From: Mytilinidion resinicola
Taxonomy: Eukaryota; Ascomycota; Dothideomycetes; Mytilinidiales; Mytilinidiaceae
Assembly (NCBI RefSeq): GCF_010093595.1
Contig: NW_022985438.1
Coordinates: 795,241 to 859,240 of the forward strand
Direction of reading: 5' to 3'
Length of the DNA stretch: 64,000 nt
Within the stretch, counting starts at the first letter, position 1, and the number at the start of each line of letters is the position of its first letter. The translations under genes and the position numbers were made by a program. The notes beneath the pieces were generated by a model. It searched no databases. It saw nothing but the letters and a program-made list of their open reading frames with translations, and had not been told where the DNA came from. This document shows, piece by piece, positions 44,420-55,602 of this stretch.

Positions 44420-47400
44420 ATGGCATCACCAGGCCTTGTGGACCGGCTACTCCGACGAGAGCTGGGCGATGATCGCTTTTCCCGCTACTCGAGCGTCGAA
44501 AGCCTCTACGGCGACCGGAAATGGATCAGAGACCTCGATATCGTGAACAGGCTGCGAGGACACACGGGCTGTGTCAATGCCCTCAGGTACGCCTGGCTCC
44601 AATCCTATAGGTACATATCTACTAACACAGCTTTCCAGTTGGTCCCGCTCAGGAGAACTTCTTGCGTCTGGATCCGACGACACGAACGTTATCCTACATA
44701 GATACGCCCCGACCGGGTCCCTCCAGTTTGAGGAAGTTGGCAGCATCTCCACCGGGCACACACAGAACATATTTTCTGTCAAGTTTATGCCGCACTCCAA
44801 TGATAGGACCATAATTACAGCTGCTCGTGATTCCGAGGTTCGGATATTTGATGTGGAATACTCTGGGCGGACGAGAGCCGCTGTTTCGTCAAGTAGCCAA
44901 CAACCAGTGGGTTTTGGTTCGTGGAGCATGACTGCAGGCGACGATGACACCAATGTCAAGGTCTTTCGATCCCATTCAGAGAGTGTCAAGCGGATCGTCA
45001 CCGAAGACTCACCGTTCTACTTCCTGACATGTTCTGAGGACGGCGATGTCCGACAATGGGATATTCGTCTACCATCCAGGGCGTATCCACGAGCATCTAG
45101 CTCCGAGAGCGCTCCACAGGCACTCATTTCCTACAAGAGACAGGGCATACAGTTGAACACGATCTCGTGCTCTCCGAGCCAACCCCAGTACATTGCACTT
45201 GGCGGGGATCACCTACACTGCTTTTTGCATGATCGCCGCTTCCTGGGACGAGACATTCTCGCGGAGCGAGGGACGCCAGGCTCTGCAAGTGGCGTTCGGG
45301 GTAGACTTGATGAGGAGGTCAGCAAAGCCACAAAGTGTGTCGTTAGGTTCGCCCCAGGCGGCCGGTCTCGAATGAGGAGAAGCGACAACAGACAGATCAC
45401 TGCCTGTAAGATTAGCGATGCTTACCCCAACGAATTGATAGTCTCATGGTCTGGAAATTCGATTTACAGTTTCGACATCATTCGGGACGCTCCACTTCAT
45501 GATCAGCATCGTTCGAGGGAATCGAAACAAGGCAAGCGAAAGCGGCAACAAGTCGACTCGTATGACTCTTATGATAGCCTAGAGCAGGCTACAGCTCGCC
45601 TACGAACAGAGAGTACCTTTTCTGGATCAGACGAAGACTTGACTCTGAGAATACAGAATGGCAGCCAGCGCGAGGATGTTCCGATGGACGCAGACGGCGA
45701 CATTGACGTCGTGAAAAACCAGCGGGCCCACCAGATAGCGACCGAGCTTGTCAACATCCGCAATGAGATGTTCTTGCTGGAAGACCCTTCCTCGACCATC
45801 GACCTTGCAAGCCGCGAACACCTCTTCTCTTCCATTCTACAGTCGTGCGCGCGTATTGTTCCAATTGTGGATGCCAGTATCTCCTCGTGGCAACACCCTG
45901 ATGCGCCAACTACCTCACAGTTCGCTCAGCGCGATCGCCAAGCTGCAGCTCGTCGGTTTCTCCAAGCGACAGGTCTCCTTGCGCGTGTCCTTGGCGGAAA
46001 GTTGACGATTATCGGAGAGCCAGAAGAGGACGATCGAAATGCATGTACAATTCAGCGTTACTTCACAACCATCGGCCCTACCGCTACAGAGCAGGACAGC
46101 TCTCTCCTTCATCACGAGCGATTTGCCATCCCCGCCAGAGCACAATTTTGCTATGATTTCCTCAAGGCTATCTGCTTATGGCTCGACAGCGGCCTCGGGG
46201 CGCTACTCCGCGGTTTCTCTACTACAGCAGGTCGCGGCAAGCGTTTCCCAGTCGGACCCAACGCTAGCATGACAGCGGTAGAGACAGTACTCATCCCGTA
46301 CCTCGAAAGCCTCGCCTCGGACAAATCTATAAAGGATGTTGACGCATCTCGATTTCAAGTTCAGGAGAGTCTCGTCCTCTTTGCAACCGAGAAGGACGCT
46401 GTCATCGCCTTTTCAAAAGCGGTAATGATACCCTTTGCAGACCTAGTCACCGATGAGACTGGATTCTCCTCACAGAGCGGCGATAACGAGACCCAAGCCC
46501 GTCACACAGCCTTACAATTTTGGGCGTTCAAGGTTGGACGTGGCGTCCTAATGAATGCCGCCAGACTGGAACCAGAGGCGCCCTTCTTAGACTACCAGTT
46601 CATCAAGAAGGCTTTTGGCGGAACCGGGTCTCCGAGTGCCCAGATCATAGGCGCGGAGAGAGAGTTCTTGTCCCGACACGAGGAGGTTGACGACACGACG
46701 CCGAGCGATGATGATTATGAGGACACAGACCATGACTCCTCGTACGAAGATTACGAGGAAGAAGGCTCAGAAGAAGGCGACGCTAGCATCTACGAGCAAA
46801 ACAGGGTCCGTGGACTCCTTCACCACGACGTACCATGCCACACACAAAATCGCACGTATACCGGACATCTAAACATCAAAACCATCAAAGATGTTAACTT
46901 CTTTGGCCGCAACGATGAGTACGTAGTGTCTGGAAGCGACTGCGGACACGTGTTTATATGGGACAAAAAGTCCACGCGCATTGTCAACATTCTAGAGGCC
47001 GACCGCGACGTCGCCAATGTTCCTGCAGGTGTGATCTACATCTCCTCGAAGCCCGAGTACCTACAAGCTGCAGGTATCGTTACTGCAGACTTCCTATTTT
47101 GTGAAAACTTTTGCTAACACTGGACCTAATAGGCCACCCATACGAGCCCATGCTGGCGATTTCAGGGATTGATTCGACCATAAAGATCTTCTCCGCCGAC
47201 GCAAGGGACCGCCAGAACGCACGCGATGGCGTCGCAATCAGCCACCCCGCCCCCACCCCCACCCTACGTTTCGGTCGAGCCCCGCCGGCCCCCAATGTCG
47301 CACCAAGAAGTCCCGACAGCGACGACGAGGAGGAGGAGATCGCGGAGAATGGGCTCAATAGCCGCAGAAGGCTCCACGAAGAGTACCTAATTACCGCCAA

Positions 47401-47488
47401 AAACGCCCAAGAGGCGTCGTCCGCCGCGGCCCACGAGCCGCGTATCACTGTACGTGGAATGCAGATGTTCCTTAACGGGTTTTTGTAA
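44420..47488 (+). CDS. WD40-repeat protein, DCAF6/DCAF8-like
   Basis: Three exons, 44420-44586, 44639-47073 and 47133-47488 (introns of 52 and 59 bp), give 985 aa. The N-terminus (LVDRLLRREL then IRDLDIVNRLRGHTGCVNAL) begins a beta-propeller with WSRSGELLASGSDDTNV, SISTGHTQNIFSVKF and YFLTCSEDGDVRQWDIR; the WDIR-type motif suits a DDB1-CUL4 associated factor. A long middle region with a helical part (about residues 360-620) and an acidic low-complexity stretch (about 730-780) interrupts the propeller. It closes with GHLNIKTIKDVNFFGRNDEYVVSGSDCGHVFIWD and GHPYEPMLAISGIDSTIKIFS. Split propellers of this kind occur in DCAF6/8-like proteins, where they recruit substrates for ubiquitination. The second splice junction is the least certain, with several possible donors near 47030-47074. 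Repeat copy B begins about 120 bp after the stop. Confidence 0.85.
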
Positions 47489-47609
47489 GAGTAGTATAGA
47501 TAGTTAACATATTTAACCACGCAGTGGGCTCTTTTGGCAGAACTAGCAGTGAGAAGGCAGGCCGGAGAGGGGGAGGAAAGCTGCGCAATGCAGTAGGTGG
47601 GATGGGGGC

Positions 47610-48197
47610 TTTTGCCCCGCCGGGGGGGGGGGGGGGGAGAAGGGGGGGGTTTAGGCCCCTTTTTGTACAATATATATACCAAACGTGCCGCAAAAGGCCC
47701 TTCTTTGCTGCTGTACGTGGTTGCTTTAGGTGAAACTTGTAACTAATGGTGATTATTGTAACGAACGCTTAGGGCATAAGGTAGTACAAATAGCAGTAGT
47801 CGTGGTTATTGTAAGCAACGCTTAGGGTAGATGTTGTAACTGCTGGTAGATGCTATAATTACTGGTAGATGTTGTAACTATTGGTAGATGCTGTAACTAA
47901 TGGGAAATGTTGTAACTAATAGTAGTTAATACACCTGTCGCACTGCCTGGACCCCTGCTTTCTACTACTCTCCACATTCGGCTATGTAGACGTGCGTTTT
48001 GACAGTGTAGTTACCAATGGAAGACACCCCTAGGCCATCTCGACTCTCTAGAGAGTGAATGTAAAGGCTCACACGTCGAAAATTAGACCTTGAGCACGTG
48101 ACATGCTAAACCGCATATAGGATCTCGTACATCTGAAATTAGGGCATGTAGATGTGTATTTTGGGGGTGTAGATAGCTACGTCAGACACCCCAGGGC
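47610..48197 (+). repeat. Dispersed repeat element, copy B
   Basis: Starts near a G-rich tract (G16 at 47622-47637) and shares with copy A the blocks TTTAGGCCCCTTTTTG, ATATATATACCAAACGTG, CTTCTTTGCTGC, GTGGTTGCTTTAGGTGAAAC, GACATGCTAAA, GTAGACGTGCGTTTT, ACACCCCTAGGCCATCTCG and AGAGAGTGAATGTAAAGG. The GTAGA(C/T)GTG word recurs 162 bp apart (47985 and 48147), so the right part is about 1.3 tandem units. The last unit stops at about 48197, exactly where the MFS stop codon lies. It encodes no protein of its own. Confidence 0.75.
47827..47921 (+). repeat. Five tandem 19-bp units inside repeat copy B
   Basis: Five successive 19-bp units begin at 47827, 47846, 47865, 47884 and 47903, with consensus GTAGATGYTGTAACTAYTG; the last unit starts GGAAATG. 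Upstream, the words ATTGTAACGAACGCTTAGGG (about 47755) and ATTGTAAGCAACGCTTAGGG (about 47809) form another short direct repeat about 54 bp apart. Confidence 0.85.
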
Positions 48198-50361
48198 CTA
48201 CCCACCCCAAGAGCCTTCCGGCAGGCCAGTGCTGCCAAGGTTCGAGCTGTATCTGCGGAAACCTACCCCCATGCCAATCGGAACACTGGACCTCCGCCTC
48301 AAAGACCTCCTTCGCGGGGGATGTGACATACTTGTCGATCGTATACGCGCTATGCGCTCATCCTCATCATCGCTCGATTCATCATCCGTGTTTAGAGCGG
48401 TACTGGTGCGTGACGCCGTGTGGCTCAATAAATTGCCTGGTTCCCCGTACTCAGACTCAGCTTCTAGGACCTCCTCATCTGATTTATCGGCCTCGTCGTC
48501 TGAGGTCAAAATGGCGTCCGAATCATCCGAGTCAACCTCCTCGTCGTTGGCAAAGCCCTTCCCTTCGATTAGGAAGAAAGTCGGGATGGCCGCTAGGAGC
48601 GAGATTGCGCCCAGTATCCAGAATGGGGTAATAATGTAGCCGTGTTTGACACCAAATGTGAACATTCCGCCTCCAATAGCTGGTCCAAAGGCTCGGCCGA
48701 TGGCGGAAGCGCTGGTGGCGATACCATTCAACGTCCCGAGTGTTCTGAGGCTGCTTGCGCTATTGGTGAGCAAAATGGTGGAGGTTGGAAACGCGAATGT
48801 GCCTGCCATGCCGCGCATAATCATTAGCACCGCCATTACTACGAATCTAGAGCCATTGGTCGGCAGAAGCGCAGTGAACGGCGTGAGAAGGAAGATGAGT
48901 GGGAAGACGAGGAAGGCGATTCGTAGGCAGTGGAGGACGCCGAGTTTCCGAGCGAGAGGAGGGAAGAGTAGTAGCTGAGAGGCCGATGCTCCTACGCTGT
49001 AGACTGTGAACAGAAGGCCAGTTTCGCGCGAACCTAGAATTCACGTCAGCTCGAGTTCAATTCTGTGGCTGAGAAGTAAGGCTGGGTTGACTCACCAACT
49101 CCATAACCGCTCGCAAACTTGAAGGGCAGAGCGACATCAGGCCCATTGAGATCCTGAACGGGATGATGCAGGAACACCGGAATGAGTTGGTCGAATGCAA
49201 TGCTATAAAGGGCCAACAGCGCATACACAAGCAAATTGAGAGACGTTTGTGTTGTCAGAACATCTTTGTAGGTGGGCTTCGGGGCTTGAACCGTGGAGGT
49301 GAGGTTCGCAGCGAATGACTCTTCGTCGTCGATAGGCCTTGTCGCGGGGCCTGGTGATTTCTTATTTAGGAGGGGCTCCCTTTCGCGATCTGTATTTTCT
49401 TTCCTGGTCAGAGTCCTGACTACGCGCCTAAAATAGGCGGTCAATTTCTTTCCTAGGACTATGCCAATATCTCGCTGGTTCTTCTTAGACTCCAGTGTTT
49501 CCTGCCACCAAATCAGCTCCTATCGCAAAGTTGTTCATGTGTCCGGGAACATACTTGGAGGAAAAGGAATCCGGTAAGAATGCCAGTAAGGAATAATACA
49601 GCAGCTATCAAATTTGGCAACGCATACGGATACTTTTCCAGGAATTTAGTGCCTCGAGGTTTTCGAGGATCTGTCTGTAAGGGATTTGACAGAGCACCGC
49701 CGATCATCTGGGATGTTCACGTTAGAATTGAATTTCCCGCGAAAGGAAAAGATAATGGAGGCAATGCATACCGGTCCGATTATAGCCCCAAGCGTGTAGA
49801 CGAGAGGCATGATACTAAAAGCCCTTGGTTGCAGCTCCTGTCGAAGGATCAGCACACTACTTACGCTGCTATAGAAGTTCCAGAGCGCTGCTCACTCTCC
49901 AAGGGCACAGTTCCGCCACCACTGTCCGCAGGATTCCCACGTTTCCATTGCCCGCTCCCTGGAGTGCTCTGGCTGCGAAAGCCATAGGCAAAGACGTCGA
50001 GAAGCCCCAGATTAACATGCATATCATGGTATTACACAAGCCAATCAAGATCACAGTCTTGCGGCCAAATCGATCGGAAGCAGCGCCCCATGGTATACCA
50101 GTGACGCACTGGCAAGCTGAGAACACTGAACTTGTCAGGCCAGCCCATCTTGCAATATCATTCTGAGCAACTCCGAAGCTCTCGATCATTTCGGGGAGGT
50201 AGGGGAAGACGGACGTGAGGGCGATTGGCTCTGCGAACCGGCATATTGCTAAATTGAGGTGTCAGTTTCTGCGAAAAGCTTTATGCATGCAATGAAAAAT
50301 CATTGCGGGGCGTTTTACAAAGTATCACCAGCTGTCTCACTGGCAGTCGTCTCGGTGTCAT
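48198..50361 (-). CDS. MFS transporter, DHA1 family
   Basis: Proton-coupled drug or metabolite exporter of the 12-helix DHA1 group. Six exons on the minus strand: 50361-50319, 50248-49896, 49837-49772, 49707-49555, 49501-49096 and 49033-48198 (introns of 70, 58, 64, 53 and 62 bp), giving 618 aa. Junctions produce family text: RQLVILSICRFAEPIALTS, then DRFGRKTVILIGL (loop 2-3 motif A), NGNVGILRTVVAELCPWRELQPRAFS, FLFLQETLESKKNQRD and GYGVGSRETGLLFTVYS. A long cytoplasmic loop (about residues 225-290) joins the two halves, and a 110-residue acidic and Arg-rich tail follows helix 12. The gene sits between inverted repeat copies B and C, and its stop codon overlaps the edge of copy B. The substrate is unknown. 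Confidence 0.9.
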
Positions 50362-50699
50362 GGCGGCGGGTTTCTTGCACAGTTGTGCATGCTGTCGCGA
50401 AGGAAAGGCAAGAGGAAGGCGAAAGAACGAAGAGAGCCATGATTTGAGGCAGAGAAAGAACCTAAGGCAGACCCCCGTCCCCGCCATCGGCCTGCCCTCA
50501 CCGCGCTAGCCCTCCACAGCGGCTTCCCCGCTGAACTGCAGTTCGGCTTTCCTCATCTCACTCACCCCGGGCGGCAAAGTTGTGATCACAAGGCCTAGAT
50601 ACGGTGTGCTTTTCGCGATGGTGGTGGGGGAGACGCGAGATGCGAGAGAGGAGCCTTGTGGTACCTCGTACCACGGAACAAAGACCCTGACAGGCTGAG
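50362..50699. other. Upstream region of the MFS gene
   Basis: Should contain the MFS promoter. An open stretch of about 40 codons precedes the chosen ATG in the same frame but lacks family similarity. Nothing else was recognised. Confidence 0.5.
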
Positions 50700-51345
50700 C
50701 TTGATTTACGACGTGCAAAATTCGTACATTCAATCTCTAGAGAGTCTAGATAGCCCAGGGCTGTCTTCCATTAGTGTCTACACCGTCAAAACGCACGCTG
50801 ACTACGTGGAAACGAGTGAAGAGATGGTAGTCACATGATTAGAGGTCTGATTTACAATGTATAAACTTTGAATTCACTTCCTAGAGAGTCTAGATAGCCC
50901 AGAGGTGTCTTTCATCGGTATCTACACACTGTCAAACCGCACGCCTATATCCTCAGATATCGTACCCACAAGGAAAAATGGTGAAGATGTGGTAGTCACA
51001 TGATTGAGGTCCGACTTACAACTTTGACATTCACTGTCCAGAGAGTCGGGATGGCCCAGAGTTGTCTTCCATCAGTATCTACACTGTCGAACTGTACGTA
51101 TATATAACCCGATCAATAGAGTAGTAGAAAATCAGGGTCCACACAGCATTGTATGTATAACAACTATGATTAGTTGCAAGTTGTATTAAAGCAACTAGTC
51201 GTAACATCTCCTATTAGTTAGAACATCTACTGTATGCATTGGTTATAACCTCCCCTATTAGTCATACCTTTCCTCCTTAGTGTTAGTTATACTAATTACC
51301 ATTAGTTACGAGTTTCACCTAAAGAGGCTGCGTAATGTAGAGTGC
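50700..51345 (-). repeat. Dispersed repeat element, copy C (inverted relative to A and B)
   Basis: Read on the minus strand it carries the same blocks as copy B: TTTAGGTGAAACTCGTAACT, then GTAACTAATAG-type words, then the tandem subunits. On the plus strand the subunit word ATTCA(A/C)TCTCTAGAGAGTC begins at 50728, 50872 and 51029, so spacing is 144 and 157 bp. Each is followed by TAGATAGCCCAG and TGTCTTCCATYAGTRTCTACAC. It ends about 80 bp from the stop of the photolyase gene. The G-rich end present in copy B is missing here, so copy C is probably truncated. Confidence 0.75.
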
Positions 51346-51427
51346 AATCTGATCTACGTGGTCCAGAGGACGCTCACTTTGCCACATATAACGCGTCCAT
51401 TTTGGAGGAGCAAATACAAATATACGA

Positions 51428-53446
51428 TCAGGCAGTCTCTCGCCCAATGCCAGACTTGTATCTCGTCAAAGCCCTCTCTCTCGCAAATTTGTGCTCAACA
51501 ATCTGCTTCGGATACCCCTTCTTCTTTGCCTCGCCCGCAGCCCCTCTCCCATAAGGATCATGAATCGCTTTCCCCTCGACGTTCCTCAACTCCTCTACCC
51601 ATTTCCGGATATAGTCACCTTCAGCGTCGAACTTCTCGCTCTGCAACAACGGGTTGAAGATCCTGAAGTAGGGCTGCGGGTCTACGCCCGTAGACGCACT
51701 GAAGCCCCACCCGCCGTTATTGGACGCAAAGTCGCCGTCGATGAGGTGCTCCATGAAATAGCGCTCGCCCATACGCCAGTCGAGAAGGAGGTCCTTGGCT
51801 AGGAATGACGCCACGATCATGCGACAGCGATTGTGCATATAGCCGGTGGAGTTTAGCTGCCGCATGGCGGCATCGACAATAGGGTAGCCAGTCTTCCCGG
51901 CACACCAGGCGTCGAAGTGCTCGGTGTTATATTCCCATTCGATGTTGGTGTATTCGTACTTGAAAGGTTTGTTCATGCTGCATTCTGTTAGTGGAGGGAC
52001 ATGAGAGGGGGAGACGTAGAGAGCTTACCAAACATATGGCCAATTGGCCAGCACATGCTTGTAGAAGTCTCGCCACGCTACCTCCGATATCCACACTCTG
52101 ATACCTTCATTGCCTCCATCAAGCTTCTTTGTATTATTGGCGTCCCTTGCCATGCGTACACTAGTCCTGCTCGCGAGCGTACCCACGCTGTGATGAACAC
52201 TGACACAGGCAGTACCATTTGCCATTGGAAAGTTTCTCATGGCCGAGTACTTTCCAATCTTCTCACCCAAGAACTTCTCCAGCCGTGCTATCGCCTCGTG
52301 TTCTCCGGCAGGCCACAGACGCTCCAACTTCGTTTTCTCTTCAGGCTCAAGCTTCTTATTTTCCGGTGCCTCAGGCATCTTACTATCAAACAACGTCTTA
52401 AACTTCGTCCTCGCACCACTCGGATTCTTCCCCGGCCCCTCCCACTCCTTCAACAGCTCCGGATGCGCATGAACATGCTTGATCCACGACCTAAACCACG
52501 GACTATACACCGCATACTGCTTCCCCGTGCCCGTAACCAACGCCCCCGGTGGTACCACCACATCATCATGCACCGCCTCAAACGCAATCCCCTTCTCCAA
52601 CCCCAACTTCACCAAGCTCTCCTCCCTCCTCAATTCATCAACCTCATACTCCACATTACAAAACACATGCTTCGCGCCCCACCGCTCCGCCATCTCCACC
52701 AACCTCCCAGGCAGCCTCCTCCTCTTCTCCACCGTCTCCACCACCAGCGGCACATCCAGCCTGCCCAGATCCCTCCTCAGCACCTCCAGCGTCCTGAGCT
52801 CGAAATCCACGCGCGCGGCGCTCGTCAGATGCGCCTGGTAGTCCTGCGGACTGACCAAGAACACGCAGACCAGCGGCACGCCGCCCGCCTTCGCCTTCGC
52901 GGCGGCGAGACTCAGTCCCTTGTTGTCGCGCAGGCGCAGGTTGCGCTTGAACCAGTGCACCACGCTCTCCCCGATCGCGGTGCTGTCTCGCGCGGATTTG
53001 GTTTCGGAGAGCGTGGTCGAGAGCACGGCGAGCGGGCGCGGCAGCTCGCCCGAGTTGTACATGGCGCAGCGCTCGTTGGAGAGCTCGGGCGGGTAGAAGG
53101 CGCGTTGGACGATGCCGTGGGTCTCTTCGGGGCGGGAGTGGTCGAAGGTGGCGGTGCCGTTGCCGTTGGTTTCGGTGGCTTTGGGGTCGGGCTTCGAGGC
53201 GCGGGAGCGCTTGTTCGGTGCGGTGCCTGTGGAGTCGGTGTAGGGGGCTGCTGGGGTTTTGCGTTTGGGGGGCATGGTGAGGGAGGGTGTGGTGTTGAAA
53301 GGACGCGATTGTGGTTGTGGAGGTCTATACTTGAGGTTGGGATTGTTGAAGTGTGAGAGTTGGAGGTGATTGGTGCTTGCTCTAGGAAGGAATGTAGAAG
53401 CTGCGTACGTGGTTCGCGGTAGAATGAAATAAGGCGGTTTGAGCAT
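51428..53446 (-). CDS. PHR1: Class I CPD photolyase
   Basis: Blue-light-driven repair of cyclobutane pyrimidine dimers, using FAD and an antenna pigment. Two exons, 53446-52029 and 51977-51428, joined by a 51 bp intron, give 655 aa from the first ATG or 598 aa from the ATG at 53275. The N-terminal photolyase domain starts at VVHWFKRNLRLRDNKGLSLA. The FAD-binding domain has ISEVAWRDFYKHVLANWP, then MNKPFKYEY-x5-EWEYN, TGYPIVDAAMRQL, TGYMHNRCRMIVASFL, the WRMGERYF-x-EHLIDGD-x-ASNNGGW block and DPQPYFRIFNP. The N-terminal 57 extra residues are rich in R, S and T without acids and open MLKPPYFILPRTTYAAS, like a mitochondrial presequence. A Lys/Arg-rich patch after the second ATG suits nuclear import. 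Dual targeting by alternative starts is inference. Confidence 0.93.
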
Positions 53447-54084
53447 CAAAAGGAACAATTGCAGATGTAGGAGACGGAGAGGTCCAAGAGGAAGCAGCAG
53501 AGGGTAAGGGGTCAGCTGAAGACGCGTTCTGAAAGATGATGTACCCTTGCCAAATCTATGACGTTCCGATGCTGGGACCTGGGATCTGGAGTCTGGATCG
53601 CCAAGTCGATTCGCGAGTGGCTGGCGGTACCAACGCCACAACACCAAAGGATTGAGAGGTCCCAGGTACAAGGATAGGATCATCAAGATCCTGGCCTATC
53701 CGGCATGGCTAGCAATATAGCCCCAGATTCGAGTGGATCATGATCAGAGGACGAACCCAGCGCTGGATCGCATATCCGAGGGGTTCAAATCGGCCATTGT
53801 GAGCCCATGGATAGAGGTGCCATGCGTGCTTATCCGAGGTGTCTGCTAGCCTCTCAGCTAAAGGTTTGCGATTTACGGACTCCAGTTACTCTGACAACTA
53901 TCTTAAATGCGTATATGAGCATTTTCATGAAAATATATGTTGGACTGTTTCCAGGATTGCATTCATGTATCAGTATTCATAAAATTAAAAGGTATCTTTC
54001 GTGGCTCACTGTACAAAACCAAGTAAGCACGTATCCAGTTAACCACCACCCCCACCCTCATAGCGCCTAAACAAAGTAAAATGC
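53447..54084. other. Intergenic region upstream of the photolyase
   Basis: Contains the photolyase promoter and the 3' end of the SAT4/rhodopsin-like gene. No specific element was recognised. Confidence 0.5.
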
Positions 54085-55602
54085 TCAAACACGATGGCAA
54101 CTGGTCGTCACCTCCCCAGCCTTGGTAGAAGAACCCTCACTCTCCCTCGCCTTTCCCACGGTCTCGTTGCTACTATTGCTAAGATCTCCCATCTCCATCA
54201 CGGATAGTTGCGAAGGGCCCTTGACTTGCGTCGACCTTACATCGAAATCCACATTGCAGATGATTTCGAGCGGCTTCGCATTTATGCGCTCCTGGCTATC
54301 GCTCCTCGATCGCCCCATCGCTGATTTGGTTGTGGCCACCCTACTGTTTGTGTGGCCGCTGTTGCCCCTGAGTTGGGAGAATCTGCCATGTGAGCGAGGA
54401 ATAGTGGTGCTAGGGCCGTATGCATTCGAAGGGTAAGAATTCGAGGACCAGTTGCGGAGGTTGAAGATGCGTTGAAGAAGCTGCCAGGTGAGGGGTAGGT
54501 TGGCGCATAGGATGGCGGTGTAGGATTCGCGTAGGTACCATATAGTCCAGTCAGGCGCGAATGGGTGTGTGAAGCTGTAGTACTTGTTCAAAGCTGCAGC
54601 AACGATCTGAGTGCGCAACGTTAGCATGATGGAAAGCACAAAGACGAAAACTGATGGAAATGATGAGATGGGCCTACTGTAAATGTTCCAATGAGGAACA
54701 CGCCGCCTAGTATTGCTTTCTTTTGCATTGGGATCTTAACTTTGAACAACAATGGCATGGGAATCGCAATGATCATGAGGTCAGACGAAATGTTGAGCAC
54801 AGCGTTAGTTATCAGGTGATTGGTAGCAGCAGAACATTGAGCTGTCCATCTAGTCAGTGCCTATGCACCAAAGGGGAAAAAAGGTTCGAGCCTACTACTA
54901 TTCGTTGGCAAAGCCCAATATTCGTGGAATGGCCGACACCATACACCAAAGTATAGTATTTCCATTAACACAAAGCCAGCCGCAACGTATCCTGCGACGA
55001 TCTTGACAATGATGTGCTGCGGAAGAAGCATTCTAGAGGGTTTGTTAGAAATTGAAGCCAATACGTGGTGGTAAGCTCCACTCACGTCATGCGGTTGTAC
55101 ATGATGAGCAGACAAGCTTTGATGAGCCAGACTGTGAGAATCTGCATCTGTTCGACAACTAGAACAAGTTTGGATCCATAAATGCGCGACCGGATCTCCC
55201 CGGGGGTGAAGTTTGAGATGTCGTCGCCGGGAGCAATCAAGTTGCTACTTGTGACCAGAACAATATGCATAAAGGCCATCAATAGTGTGTCCGTAACCTG
55301 TAGTTCGAGTAAGCATCAAACCCGATAATTTGAGATGCACACGTGGAGAAGGGCCGCCGTCGAACACGGCTCCACATTTCTATGGACCTGGAGGTAGTTT
55401 TTGCTCTTGAAGCCGAAGGAACAAGTAGCTTGCGGGGCGGGCGTTTGAGGAGAGGTCTTACCATAGCGAGTAAGACGAGGTAGTCGTCAACCCTGAGTTT
55501 CTTCCAACTGCCATAATGAATGATTCTGGACCATATCCTCGCGATCACAACGAGCCAGCAAAGCGTGTACCAGATTGCGGACTCTGGCTCAAGGATAGTC
55601 AT
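54085..55602 (-). CDS. SAT4/fungal rhodopsin-domain integral membrane protein
   Basis: Five exons on the minus strand: 55602-55462, 55297-55086, 55032-54896, 54841-54678 and 54606-54085 (introns of 164, 53, 54 and 71 bp), giving 391 aa. It belongs to the large mould family of seven-helix membrane proteins often annotated as rhodopsin- or CFEM-associated receptors. Visible features are LRVDDYLVLLAMVTDTLLM (the DDY motif), QMQILTVWLIKACLLIMYNRMT, YVAAGFVLMEILYFGVWCRPF, STQCSAATNHLITNAVLNISSDLMI (the typical CS-x-TNH-x6-N-x-SSDLMI block) and NKYYSFTHPF-x-WTIWYLRES. The N-terminus is short, so helix 1 is mainly IWYTLCWLVVIARIW. A 190-residue cytoplasmic Ser/Asn-rich tail follows. There is no retinal-binding lysine evidence, so a light-sensor role is not implied. 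Confidence 0.87.

Noticed and set aside
49502..49554. A 35-bp version of this MFS intron (49520-49554), ending at the nearer TAG
   Set aside because: The 53-bp version keeps the frame, includes a CTGAT branch site and gives the family motif FLQETLES.
52001..53356. 451-codon plus-strand ORF opposite the photolyase
   Set aside because: Antisense shadow of a well-conserved gene with matching codon structure on the minus strand.
54085..55602. Light-sensing opsin
   Set aside because: The SAT4/rhodopsin-domain family name does not mean a retinal-binding opsin; no retinal lysine motif is seen in the last helix.
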